NCBI GenBank assembly: GCA_002104905.1
Contig: MCFE01000071.1
Location: 62,001-126,000, forward strand
DNA length: 64,000 bases
Origin: Basidiobolus meristosporus CBS 931.73
Lineage: Eukaryota; Basidiobolomycota; Basidiobolomycetes; Basidiobolales; Basidiobolaceae
Direction: 5' to 3'
Position numbers and translations under genes: made by a program. Below the pieces are notes generated by a model, which worked only from the letters and a program-made list of their open reading frames with translations, ran no database searches and was not told the origin of the DNA. How positions within the stretch are numbered: the first letter of the stretch is position 1; every line of letters begins with the position of its first letter. Shown in pieces: positions 12,022 to 23,229 of this stretch.

Positions 12022-13110
12022 TGTTGTGTTGTATTATGATTAGTTTGGGGCTTGTTCTACAATGTAGAGGCTAATCTACAATATACAACAACTTCCAGTA
12101 TGCTAATACTGAAATACTTTATTGGGAGTTTGATATACCAATAGAAGATATAACTTTCACTAATTTCCTCAATCTTGGGCTCAAAATATACTGTAGGCAG
12201 TGTTTATCACTTCTACAGCAGTGTTCTGACCTTCTGTCAACTAATGGGCTTATTTACTTTTCTAGTAACTTTTCCTTATTTGGAAGTCACTTTTCTTTCT
12301 GAGAAAATATTTCCTAATATGGAAATTCTGAACTCCCCTATAACCTAAAGGGGTGTGTTGTAGAAGTCTCTAAAGGGGTATTTAGACCTAAAGGGGTGTC
12401 TAAAGGGGTGTCTAAAGGGGTTTCTTAGAGGCGACTTTTCCGACAGAAAAGTGGTAGTTTCTTGTAGAACTTAGATTGGATTCTTGTGAGCTTTGCAGTC
12501 TCTTTACTGATGTAGTACCAATCAAAGTCAGAATACTCAACAGTGCAAGTGATGCAGGGGAAGTCTTATAACCTTTAAACTTGTAATTGTAGTGTGGAGA
12601 TTCTGGAAAGAGAGGCTCTCCCTTTATTTTTCAGCTGAGGAAGTCATATATATGAAAATTTTGAAGGATCAAAGTTTTTGGGCAATTGCGCAAGCAATAC
12701 ACGTGATACAAAGCCAAATTTTGCAGTGGCGCAGATCAGATATAGGCGCAGCACCTGTGAAAATTTCATGTGATTTGATTTGCTGGTTCAAAAGTTTCAC
12801 ACAATCAAACTCACCATAGTAATCCTAGCAATAAGGCATAGTATATATAATAGTTGGACTCTTTTGGTCATAACTCCTTAAGTACTGCTTCAAATGAGCT
12901 GTAATTTGAAACATGTGTTGGCTACTACGTGTTCTGTATGACATAATATTCCTGGGTGGATTGCTTGTCAGGGTCTGGAGCATTTGTTCTTCAAAGTTGG
13001 AAATTCTTGATCTTTCTCTTGTGTGTTACAATAGCAAAAAGCAAAATAAAGAAATGAGTGCAATATTGGTTTAGAGATATTGTAGTAATGGAATACTTTC
13101 CATTACCACA
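12022..13110 (-). repeat. 5' LTR of family B element (1089 bp)
   Basis: On the minus strand it starts TGTGGTAATGG at 13110 and ends CAACACAACA at 12022. On that strand a TATA-like TTATATATAC (12850-12841) precedes AATAAA (12628-12623). The right flank is GTTC. It is shorter than the solo copy at 52498-53740, mainly because its internal CTAAAGGGGTGT repeat array is shorter. Confidence 0.92.
12345..12430. repeat. Short minisatellite inside family B LTR
   Basis: Several irregular copies of CTAAAGGGGTGT / CTCTAAAGGGGT. The same position in the solo LTR at 52821-53060 holds a much longer array. Confidence 0.85.
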
Positions 13111-13870
13111 GTTCCCATACATCCTTGTCTTTAGCCATCACTGCAAGGTCTAGCTCCTCATCTGCCGGTCTTTCAATAAGTCCCTGCAATATTCATGTGT
13201 GTTTTCTTCAGCACTGCTCTTGAAGAAGTGCTGCAACCTCTTGGTGTGCCTATTAATGTTAAAAAATTCCACCAAAGACATTGTGATAATGTTTTGAATT
13301 CTTTACATTGCTACTTTGTCTGTTAGTGGGATCTCAACTCTGTAAACAATGGAGGATGCAGAGGCTGTGGTAGACAAATTGCCTCTTGCTGTAAATTCAT
13401 CTACCTCACTCCATTGTGGCTCAACTGGCTGTGCTTCCAAATCTTGTGAAAACTGCTGTTTACTTGTTGGTAGCTTGTCTTAGCTATGATAGGACTCAAT
13501 CTGCTCCAGGCTTATGGTGTTAATTGGCAAGTACTGCAGCTTTTTCTCATTCTTCCCTGTCTCTGGCTTGGGGAGACTTTTTCCCCTTTACCTTTCCCTT
13601 TATCAAAGCCAGGTTTCTGACTGCTACTTTGTCTGAGTACTTCTTATATTGAACTGCATTTTCTCCTTGATAAGTACTGCTCTGATGCAGCTACTTGGCC
13701 TGCTTGTCCCTTGCTGACAATCTGCAGGCAACCTGATGCTTCTTTCCTGCTTGCTTTGAGCTCTCAGCCCATGCTGTGACTGGCTCCTGAGGTAGCCACA
13801 TGTTTATATCACTGCTAGGTCCTCCCACTGCTACATTAACTGAGTGCTTCTTGCGTACAACTACACTCTT
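13111..13870 (-). pseudogene. Companion gene of unit U1, C-terminal part
   Basis: On the minus strand this matches the downstream part of the U2 companion (about 38390-38950): the same D-K-G-K-like lysine-rich stretch and the same A-x-L-P-I-N, N-L-x-T-T-A-S and I-P-L-T-D-K-V-A blocks. One phase reads F-F-N-I-N-R-H-T-K-R-L-Q-H-F-F-K. Several stops and shifts are present. It joins the part at 19121-20362 once the family B LTR relic and element C1 are removed. The left end is cut by the family B LTR at 13110. No known domain recognised. Confidence 0.65.
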
Positions 13871-13872
13871 TC

Positions 13873-14042
13873 TGTTGTGTTGTATGATGATTAGTTTGGG
13901 GCTTGTTCTACAATGTAGAAGCTAATCAACAATATACACAACTTTCAGTATGCCAATACTGAAATAGTTTATTGAAGGTTTGATATACCAATAGAAGATA
14001 TAACTTTCACTAATATCCTCAATCTTAGGCTCAAAATATACT
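13873..14042 (-). repeat. Family B LTR relic, left piece
   Basis: Starts TGTTGTGTTG and follows the first 170 bases of the family B LTR (compare 12022 onwards) up to AAAATATACT. It is cut there by element C1 and resumes at 18984. Confidence 0.9.
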
Positions 14043-14410
14043 TGTTATGATCTGCTGCTTGAATGTTTAAGTTAGAACAGTTTTTAGTCAAATCAATTAG
14101 TATATATTTAGGTTATCAGTATATCAGTATTATCTATGAAATCAGTAGCATTAGTCAGCAAATGAATCAGCAGATCCTTATCAGACAGAAATAGATATAT
14201 TAAGCGGGATCTTATTGGGTGATGATGATGCAATCAAATGCGTCATCAGCCACAACCTACATTAGGAAATACAATTAGTCAGCAATTGATCTGGCAAAAT
14301 GTACAGAAGCAGCTGCTGGAACCTCAATAAAAATCAGTTCAAGTTTTAGTGAATACAAAACTAGCTAAACTTCCTATTCCTCTACAACTCTTATACCAAG
14401 ACTTGTAACA
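14043..14410 (+). repeat. 5' LTR of C1
   Basis: TGTTATGATC ... CTTGTAACA. Where other family C LTRs have TATATAAG, this one has TACAGAAG (14302-14309), so its promoter looks disabled. AATAAA is retained at about 14327. Confidence 0.95.
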
Positions 14411-14411
14411 T

Positions 14412-14428
14412 TGGTAGCAGCAATAACC
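14412..14428 (+). other. Primer binding site of C1
   Basis: TGGTAGCAGCAATAACC directly follows the LTR. TGGTAGCAG is complementary to the 3' end expected of initiator tRNA-Met, the common primer of fungal LTR elements. C3 (32831) and C4 (minus strand, ending 45956) have the same site. Confidence 0.7.
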
Positions 14429-14468
14429 AGAAACCTCCCTCCTGAAGAAAGAAGAAACCACCCTCAAG

Positions 14469-17400
14469 ATGTCAGACAATCAAGAATGGAAGAATGCCAT
14501 GCAGCAAATCCTGGCCAAACAGCAACAGTTACTCCAGATCCTCAGCCAACAGCAACAAGGAATGACTACCATGGCTCAGAACCAGCAAAGCCCTGTTAAG
14601 GGCAACTTTAGTGTGAAGGTCAACTGGTACCATGGCAGAGTCAATGAAAACCTGGGGACTTGGCTCTTTCAGATTGAAGAAGCTTTTAAAGCTAAAGGAA
14701 TTGCTCCAGAGAGCAAGTTGCGTTATGCAGCTTCTTACCTGGCAGATGCAGCTTTACAGTGGTACCACAACAAGATCATGTCAGCCACTATGATGGGATG
14801 CTCTACAATCTCTACCTGGGATGAGTTTGTGCCGGAAATTCAGGATGCTTTTGAACCTCCACACCAGCAGACACTACTAAGAAGGAAGTTAAAGACACTC
14901 AGACAGATAGGAATGGTTCAAGAATACATCAATGAGTACAGATGTCTACTTGGACACATTGAAAGAATGGACCCCCTGGATCAAGTTGAATACTTTATTG
15001 ATGGGTTGAAAGAAAGAACTTGCAAGGAAGTGAATTATTGAAGACCTCAGACTATTGAAGAAGCCATCAAGATTGCCATTGACTATGACTCAGCTATGTT
15101 TGGAGTTGGGAAGCCTACAGTGACTAATCAGAAAGGTTACAATCATTATGAAAGAAGACAGTCAGAAGCAGTACCAATGGAAATAGATGCTATGCAGAAG
15201 AATCCTGCCTTGGAAGAATGTAAGAAGAAAGGACTTTGCTTCAATTGCCACCAGCAAGGACATATTGCAAAGTACTGCCCTCAGAGAAGAAATGGACACC
15301 AGCCATCAAGAACCTTCAACCGTATTGAGGCCATGGAGCATAGTAACATGTAGGATGAACTTGAAGAAGACTCAGAACTCACCTTCCACATGACAGAAGA
15401 ATACCTATCCCAGATGACCTCAAACTCAGGAAAGCTATTGTACTTGAATGTAGTAATCAATGGAGTACCTGCCAAGATCATGATTGACTCAGGAGCATCG
15501 CATGAGTACATGTCAGAGCAATTTGCTTTGAAAGCTGGAATCAACTTGGAACCTACCAAATCAACTTCAGTCTCCACAGCTGATGGAAACTCACACATAA
15601 TCAACCGTATTACCCAGCCAGTAAGAATGAAGATCAATGACTATGAAGAAGACCTACAGGCTTATATATTTGGGAACTGCAAGTTTGACCTTGTACTTGG
15701 ATAAACCTGGCTATTTTGTTGTAATCCATCAATCAACTGGAGAACCCATGCCACTCAGATCTAAAAAGGCAACAAGACCTATGAGCTATTACCTGCCAGG
15801 CTGGATTTCAACTTGGTCAATTCCAGTATGTGTGAGGCAAGTGAACTTAACAAGACCCAGTTCTGTAGAGCACTTAGAAAAGGTACCAAGATGTTCCTCA
15901 TGGTGGTATTACCGGAGGATTCCTCTACCCCAGCACCACAGCAGGTCCAGACTCTCTGGAAGAAATATTCAGACATGTTCCCAGATGAGCTTGTGAGCCT
16001 ACCACCAGTCAGAGACGTGGATCATGCCATTGACACAGGAAATAGCCCTCCAGTGAGCAAGACACCTTACAGAATGAGTCCATTGGAATTGGAGGAAATG
16101 AAGAGACAAATTGATCAGCTATTGGAGCAAGGATACATCAGGCCCAGCAAGTCACCCTGGGGAGCACCAGTGCTTTTTGTGAAAAAGAAGGATGGAACAC
16201 TTAGGATGTGCATTGACTACAGAGCCCTGAACTCAGTTACCATCAAGAATAAGTACCCCATACCTCGGATTGATGAGCTTTTGGACCAACTTAATGGAGC
16301 CACTATTTTCAGCAAGATTGACCTCATGTCAGGATACAACTAAATAAGGGTCAAACCAGAAGATATTCCTAAGACAGCATTTAGGACCAGATATGGACAT
16401 TACAAGTACTTAGTCATGAGTTTTGGCTTCACTAATGCCCCTGCAACATTCATGACCCTGATGCAGACTGTCTTTCAGGAGTACTTAGACAAGTTTGTGA
16501 TAATCTACCTGGATGACATATTGATATACAGCAAGACAGAAGAGGATCACATAGTGCTCATTGAAAAGGTCTTGAAGAAACTAAGAGAGAACAAGCTATA
16601 TGGCAAGCTAGCCAAGTGTGAATTCTTCAAGCAGCATGTTGAATACCTGGGACACATAGTGACTAGCACAGGAGTAACCTTAGACCCAAAGAAGGTGGAA
16701 GTAATCAAGAATCTGAAACAGCCCCATAGCATATCAGAGCTCAGATCATTCCTTGGAATGGTTTCCTATTATCAGAGATTTGTCAAGTTGTTTGCAAGTA
16801 TTGTGGCCCCTTTAACTGATATCCTCAAGAAAGACAATACCTACAAGTGGGACATAGCTTGTGAGACTGCCTTCCAGACGCTCAAGAATGAATTTGCTAA
16901 GCTGCCAAGCTTAAGAATACCAGACTTCAGAAAAGAGTTCACTCTGTGCACAGATGCTTCAGATTATGGAATTGGGGGAGTGCTGAGCCAAGAACACAAG
17001 GGAAAGGACTACCCTGTTGCCTTTGAATCCAAGAAACTGAACTCAGCAGAACAAAACTATCCGGTCCATGAGAAGGAGATGCTTGCTATAATACACTTTT
17101 TGAAGACATGGAGATGCTATATTGAAGGAGTCAAATGCACTGTGAAGACTGATCATGCCTCCCTCAAGTATATATTTACTCAGAAGGTACTCTCTAGAAG
17201 AATGATAAGATGGAGTGAATACATTCAACAATTTGACCTGGAGATTGTCTACTGCCCGGGAATAAACAACACGGTTGTTGTTGCCTTATCAAGATTAGAT
17301 CAAGTTGCACAACTCAACTTGGTGATTGAATCAGATTGGCCCAGCCTATTACCAAAGTACTTGGAGGACCAAGCCATTCCTAATGAGGTGGATGAAGATA

Positions 17401-18645
17401 TCAAGAAGATAATCCGTGATGAAGTCAGCAAATTTGTTGTACAGGATGAAACACTCTACCAAATTGTTGATGGAAGCCCTATTGCATATTGTCCTTATGT
17501 TGCTTGCCTGGATTTAATACATAAGCTACACAATGGATATGGACATCTTGGAATTGAAGGAACCTATAGTCTTGTGAAAGCCAGAGCATGGTGGCCCAGA
17601 ATGAAACAAGACATTGAGAAGCTAGTAAAAACATGCCCAAACTTCCAAATCAATCAAGGCCAGCCACAAAGAATTGCCAAACTCTTCCCTTTGGAGCCTG
17701 TAAGTCCATTTGAGAGATGGGGAATTGACTTTATTGGAAGACTGCCAACCACCAGGAAATGCAACTGTTGGATCCTGGTAGCAATTGACCATGCCACTAT
17801 ATGGCCAGTTGCTAAAGCTGTACCAATAGCCAGTGAACAAGAAGTTGCAAGTTTCATATACCATGAGATCCTGATGAAGTTTGGATGCCCTGTGGAGATC
17901 TTATCTGATAGAGGAGCAAACTTTATGGCAAAGACATTAGAGGCTTACCAGGAAATGCAGCAGATCAGACACTTGAAAACCTTGGCTTATTACCCCAGAA
18001 CTAATGGAGTCACTGAGCGGTTTAATGGATTATTTGGAAAAATGCTCACCAAGTATGCAAATGGAGTTGTCAGTAGATGGGATGAGTATATAGATCAAGC
18101 ACTTTTTGCCTGCAGAGTTAGAGTGCACAACACTACCCAACAGTCATCATTTTACATAGTGGATGGATGTGAACCAAGGATTCCAGGAGATCTCACACAA
18201 CCAAAGCTTACAGACACCTTAGAAGATGAACTCAGTCAGCCAAGTAGACACCAGCAACTGGAACAAAGATGTCAAGAGGCACAGACCAAAGTATCTCAAA
18301 GTGCAGAAAAGATGAAGCAGAGATTTGATAAGACTATAGCACCAGAAGCATTGACAGTTGGGAACTCTGTATTGCTAAGAAACAACACTCGGAAGAAGCT
18401 TGAGCCACAATGGACAGGACCATTCAAGATCATCAGAGAATGTCCATTTGCAACTTACCAACTGGTGGACAAACAAGGCAATATCCGGGAAGACTTAGTG
18501 TATAGAGACAGACTCAAGCTTGCAAGACTTGCTGATAATACTGAACCATCAAGATATTGGTATCACAAGAAAAGAGATTCAGGAGAACCTCTCAACTTTA
18601 GTAGGGGAGAATGTTATGATCTGCCGCTTGAATGTTTAAGTTAGA
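14469..18645 (+). pseudogene. C1 gag-pol polyprotein, multiply interrupted
   Basis: The ATG at 14469 begins [12 protein letters not shown]. Domain order: capsid, C-x2-C-x4-H-x4-C knuckle (near 15240), protease D-S-G-A (15487), RT Y-L-D-D (near 16505), RNase H, integrase. All pieces are in the same phase and are separated only by nonsense codons: TGA 15039, TAG 15351, TAA 15702, TAA 15762 and TAA 16341. From 16344 the frame stays open through integrase. A one-base deletion turns the normal P-S-Q-L-stop ending into read-through into the 3' LTR (stop near 18642). The TAA at 16341 is shared with C2. Confidence 0.93.
18600..18611 (+). other. Polypurine tract of C1
   Basis: AGTAGGGGAGAA abuts the 3' LTR. 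Confidence 0.8.
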
Positions 18646-18979
18646 TCAGTTTTTAGTCAAATCAAATAGTATATATTTAGGTTATCAGTATATCAGTATT
18701 ATCTATGAAATCAGTAGCATTAGTCAGCAAATGAATCAGCAGATCCTTATTAGACAGAAATAGATATATTAAGCAGGAACTTATTGGGTGATGATGATGC
18801 AATCAAATGAGTCATCAGCCACAACCTACATTAGGAAATACAATTAGTCAGCAATTGATCTGGCAAAATGTATATAAGGAGCTGCTGGAACCTCAATAAA
18901 AATCAGTTCAAGTTTTAGTGAACACAATACTAGCTAAACTCCCTATTCCTCTACAACTCTTATACCAAGACTTGTAACA
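18612..18979 (+). repeat. 3' LTR of C1
   Basis: Keeps TATATAAG at 18871-18878 and AATAAA at 18895-18900, unlike its 5' partner. Confidence 0.95.
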
Positions 18980-18983
18980 TACT

Positions 18984-19118
18984 ATAGGCAGTGTTTCTCA
19001 CTTCTACAGCAGTGTTCTGGCATTCTGTCAGCTAATGGGCTTGTTTAATTTTATTGTAACTTTTTCTTATTTGGAGGTCACTTTCCTTTCTAAAAATATT
19101 TCCTAATATGGACATTTG
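18984..19118 (-). repeat. Family B LTR relic, right piece
   Basis: Continues the LTR at 13873-14042 after the C1 insertion (ATAGGCAGTG ... CCTAATATGG). It stops before the minisatellite zone, so the rest of the LTR is deleted and companion-gene sequence follows. Confidence 0.85.
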
Positions 19119-19120
19119 TT

Positions 19121-20362
19121 TGGCCCTGCTTGTACAGGCTCTGGAGGAAGCTGCTTGTTTTTAGCCATTGCACCCTTGTTCTTCTGCCTTTGATAGTGTC
19201 CGCTATACTTGAGATACTTTTGTAGCATACTAATGCTGGCACAGAATCTGTTTGCTTGATTGATTCCAGATAATGCTCATAGAGCAAGTCAAGCATTTCT
19301 GCTTGGCCATGTGTGCCTGATGGTTGCATGGTATGCCAGCCTTAAGGTGTTGGCATACTAGACTTCTAACTGCCTCTTGAAAACTAGCCCACTTTTTATC
19401 ATTGCACTCAATAACTTCACAGATATTCAATGTCTTGTAATTTTTAGGCTTTGGTACAAACACTACATTTTATCACTCCTATGCTGTGATAGGTTTTTTC
19501 TGTGGACTTTATCACTGGGTGCTGCTGTTGTGCTTCACAGACTGTATTGTGTTCCTTGGCTGCTACATTGGGAAACTGGGCCTTTGTTAGCTGTGACATT
19601 GCGCTACTTGAGTTACTTCTTTGCAGCAAAGGTACTGCTTTCTCCACTTAGGATATTGATTGCCCTATACCTCTTATCTGCTCATCCTGTGTCTGTACTA
19701 TTTCCTGATTCCCCTAGACCATTGCATCTATCCCATCAGCCACTGCATCTAATTGCCTCATTAATGCTTGGATATGAGCTGACAACATACTTGCTGATAC
19801 AGGTGGTGGTGATGATGTAATGACAGCCACTTGCTGGTCATCAACTAGAGGTACTGCTTTTGCTACATTCTCATCTGCCTCAGCATTATGGTCAGCTAGC
19901 AGCTCTACAGAGATTCCCAATTGCCTACTTGTCCAAGAGCCTGAGAAGTCTGCATTATTCCCTTCAGTAGGCACACTAGACTTGCTCCATTGTGACATGT
20001 TACAAGCCACCGGAGCTAGATTCAGAGTGCTGTGAGTATTGAGTATCAGATGCATATCTTGAGTTCTTCTGTCCTCTTACACATTATGCACACCATTGAT
20101 CTCAAAAAAAGGGCAAAAATGGATTTTCTCCAGCACAATAGGTGAAATACAGGGGCTCCTTTGCACAAAGATGACAATCTATATTTCACATCTTGTGGTT
20201 AAGCATAAGTGCACTTGGCATCCCTGGCACACTGTGGCATCATTTGCACTTATAGCACTATGTGGCATTATCCAACAGAACAGGTCTATTGTTCACAGGG
20301 CCTTTTTTAGTTGCAGCTCCACTTATTGCATTGAATTTCAAAGCAGGCTGTTGTCCAACCAT
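19121..20362 (-). pseudogene. Companion gene of unit U1, N-terminal and middle part (unknown function)
   Basis: Start chosen at the ATG ending at 20362: U3 has an aligned start (M-V-E-Q-Q-x-A-L versus M-V-G-Q-Q-P-A-L) and the opposite gene begins 73 bp away. In order, it shows a Cys/His-rich segment (C-Y-K-C ... C-H ... N-I-D-C-H-L-C ... Y-C, 20260-20130), a run into A-D-E-N-V-A ... D-D-Q-Q (near 19850), a probable coiled coil (M-R-Q-L-D-A-V-A-D-G-I-D and following), and a conserved K-T-L-N-I-C-E-V-I block near 19430. It has three stops and a T-run frameshift (about 20103) in the first 260 bases. The same protein recurs in U2 and in part in U3. I recognise no family. It could bind DNA, but that is inference. 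Confidence 0.65.
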
Positions 20363-20435
20363 TCTTCTGCTGCTGTTAGTGGTGGGGTTTAGTTGGAAAC
20401 CTGACAACTTTGCTTTATTTTTTGGCAGCATATAT
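20363..20435. promoter_or_regulatory. Short shared start region between companion and transposase genes
   Basis: Seventy-three bases separate the two divergent ATGs. In U3 the equivalent stretch is 72 bases (60585-60656) and clearly homologous; both hold TTTGCTTTATTT. The conserved spacing suggests a bidirectional control region. No assigned promoter motif is visible. Confidence 0.45.
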
Positions 20436-23200
20436 ATGGAAGTGAGTCAAACCAAGGGGAAATAGTGTTATATATATGTGTATATGTGGTGCCACAGCTT
20501 TATTTATCATGGTTACCATGGCAAGCTATCATTGAATCTCACACTAGTGTAGGTGTAATGTCTCAAATGCCTACAGTATCTTGGTGGCAACTTGATACTT
20601 CTATAATGGCATCTGGCAGTACTTGTCACCTTGTGCAAACCAAGTCAGGAGAGTTTGTGGCACCTCAGGCTCACCCTAGTCTTCAGAATATGAAGTGCAG
20701 AGTGATATCTATGACAAAGCATGCTCACTGATGGATCATGAGCCTATCTTGTTTAACAACAGTATCCTGCATGAACCTGGCAAAATCCCATTATGCAATG
20801 AGACATCACCTGCGGGAAAAAATGCCAAGGATACTTTAAGCAGTCCAGTGAGCCCAGTAGTCCATCTACTGGTGAATGGTGTGCTGTTGTGGCTAGATAA
20901 GTGGTGCATGTCCACCAGTATCAGTAACAGGGCTTCAAGGATTTACAACCACTTCTTGCCAAATTCCTCCTGGGATACAACCTATCATGCACATGGTATA
21001 AATGACAAACTGTCATGCCGCTGGCAATGTATGACCCAGAGACTATCCTGATACCATCATGTTTTAACAATTACATGGTGTTCCCATCAGAAGATGCCAC
21101 CATTGCAAGGTGTCTAACTTGTCAGGAATCCACCACCATTGGGGGGAAATATTGCTCACACCCCGGATATATTCCAGTAATGCCTGTATAAAGTAACCCA
21201 TGCAGTCCAACAAGTATTGTGAATCTATAAAGTACTGCTCACAGTATCAATCAAGCTCAAACATATCAGATATATATGAAGGCAAACATTGCAAACAGGT
21301 AAGAAGTAAGGGCTACTTCAAAGAAATTGATGACCATGCCTTTGCCTTGGCACTTGACAGATTCTCATTAAACCAGTACTCTACCAACAAATCCTTCCAT
21401 CCACTGTTTCTCATCAATGTGAATCTGCAGCCTATCTTGCAGTATCAGAGCAGAAATCTAATTGTAGTCTCACTGGTGTTTGGGCCTAAATTACCATCTA
21501 TCTTGGAGAGCTTCCTGTATCCATTGCTGAATGAATTTTGTATACTTTCCAGCAGGATAGCAGTAAATGGCCATCATGTAAAAGTGCACATTCTTATCTG
21601 CATTGGGGATACCCCAGCCATCAGCAAGATAACCTGCTTTTCCAGGCACAATTGATGTTATTGCTGATGAATGTTTGAGATCCATGGGACTTAATCCATA
21701 ACTCACGCACATTATTATTACCCACACTACACCGCTAAGAAACATCTTCTTTGCACAAAGAGAACCTACAGAAGTCAGCATGCAATTGCAGCAAAGCTGG
21801 CAGGCTATAAGCCATTGGTTGGAATATGGAATTAATTAGATACCAAAGATGCTTAAGACAGAGGGTATCTGTGGGAGCAAAAGCTTTCCACTGGGAGCCA
21901 TGCATTTGCTTTTCAACAATATCCCTAAACTGATGACCAAGTTATAAATAGGGCATTTCAAGCTAGATGAGCCCATAGAGATATTGGAGAAAATTGAAAG
22001 AATTGGCAAGATATTGCAGAGTATCCACTACCCTGAGTGCTTCTCACATGCTCCAATCATTACTCATATACATATGCAACAATACAAGTGCAAGGACTGG
22101 ATGAACTGGATATGTATTTATTCAAGTGGCCTTCTGAAGCCATTTCTACCAAGAGTACATTGGAAGCATTGGGAGTCATATGTGGACATTGTAGGAATAT
22201 TTATCCAGACACAGATCACCAATGCCAACTTGATGCATCTACAGCCTTTGTGCAAAGGGTTTGTGATGGGATCTGAGCAACTATACTACAAACATAAAGC
22301 TGAATGCGTAGAACTCTGCTAGTAATATATATATTTGCTACTCCATCTTGCTTGATGTGTTGAGAGTATTGGGCCTTGCTTTACCTTTTGGGAGTTTCCT
22401 ATGAGGTGGATGTGAGGGGAGATAGGGAGATGAGTCAAACTGCAGGTACCAACATATCCCAATCTCATCACATATTTTAGCTTCAAGTCCATCATGGATC
22501 TGATGATTTGGCACATGGAGGACAGACAGGGAGAGCTGGTAAATACTGAGGACAGATGTGCACATGGGACACCTATGCCTATGGCATTAAGAAGCTTAGC
22601 AGCCGCAATGCAAGGATAATAAGTTAAGTAATGCAAAATTTGGTTTGGTGCAACAAGCAACTAATTTTGATTAGGAAAAGTTTACTAAGGTATGCTGGAC
22701 TTCTGTTGGTCACAAGCCAACTCCTACACCATTCTAATTGGAATTCTCACCAGCAAGAGCTTAAACACACCTAAAGGGGGGAATAGAATCCAGCAGGAAG
22801 AAGACATATATTGGCCAAGTACCAAAAAGTTTTTTCCGGATATTCAGGAGGTATTCATGGCAGAAGTGGTGGCAACCAAGCATATGTTTGCAAGATGTAT
22901 TTGTTACCAGCTATACAAGGTATATGACAGCTGTGCAACTATCACACTAAAAAGCCGTAAGTTAATGTGCTAGATGTATGCTATTTGTGGCAGGTGTACA
23001 CAGTGGTTGAGATTAGCAAATAGGAGGCCATAGTATTTATTGATTCATACCTTAAGTAGAATACCCAAGTAAGTAGTGGGTAAGCAAATAAAGAGGGGTG
23101 ATTCTACAGTGGAATATACAAATTGCACAATAGGAGGTAGAAAAATCAAATACTACTTGGTAAACAGGTATAGTGGCATTATACAGAACTAGCTGTAGGC
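20436..23200 (+). pseudogene. tnp2/Plavaka-like transposase, copy P1
   Basis: The start at ATG 20436 (M-E-V-S-Q-T-K-G-K) is supported by the P4 copy, which reads through where P1 lost one base of an A run near 20460. The best block is 21200-21655: Y-C-S-Q-Y-Q-S-S, then F-A-L-A-L-D-R-F, L-I-N-V-N, and I-C-I-G-D-T-P-A-I, the conserved D region of tnp2 transposases. Later blocks are G-A-M-H-L-L-F-N-N-I-P (near 21900), W-I-C-I-Y-S-S-G-L-L-K-P-F-L-P (near 22120) and H-W-E-S-Y-V-D-I-V-G-I-F (near 22170). The C-terminal part is 22690-23200. There are many stops and shifts. It would have moved unit U1 by cut-and-paste. Confidence 0.75.
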
Positions 23201-23229
23201 TGCCATACTCTGTGATAATGCCATCAGAG

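Larger units (their letters stand above)
1..13110 (-). mobile_element. Ty3/Gypsy LTR retrotransposon, family B (3' part beyond the window)
   Basis: Minus-strand element. Its 5' LTR is 12022-13110, followed leftwards by gag, protease, RT, RNase H and integrase, which continue to base 1; the 3' LTR would lie outside the window. The integrase is split by the complete family A element at 523-7697. The LTR is recognised from two further copies at 52498-53740 and 63754-64000. The flank after the LTR (13111) starts GTTC, the expected target duplication if this family makes 4 bp; its partner lies outside. RT has an F-L-D-D box, as in family A (F-V-D-D) and unlike family C (Y-L-D-D). Several nonsense codons and one frameshift make it non-autonomous. 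Confidence 0.9.
14043..18979 (+). mobile_element. Ty3/Gypsy retrotransposon C1 (family C)
   Basis: LTRs of 368 bp at 14043-14410 and 18612-18979. Target duplication TACT at 14039-14042 and 18980-18983, inside a family B LTR whose uninterrupted copy reads through the same spot. One long gag-pol frame is interrupted by stops at 15039, 15351, 15702, 15762 and 16341, plus a one-base loss just before the natural end. Family C has a Y-L-D-D RT box and encodes Gag and Pol in one uninterrupted frame (seen in C3). Confidence 0.96.
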
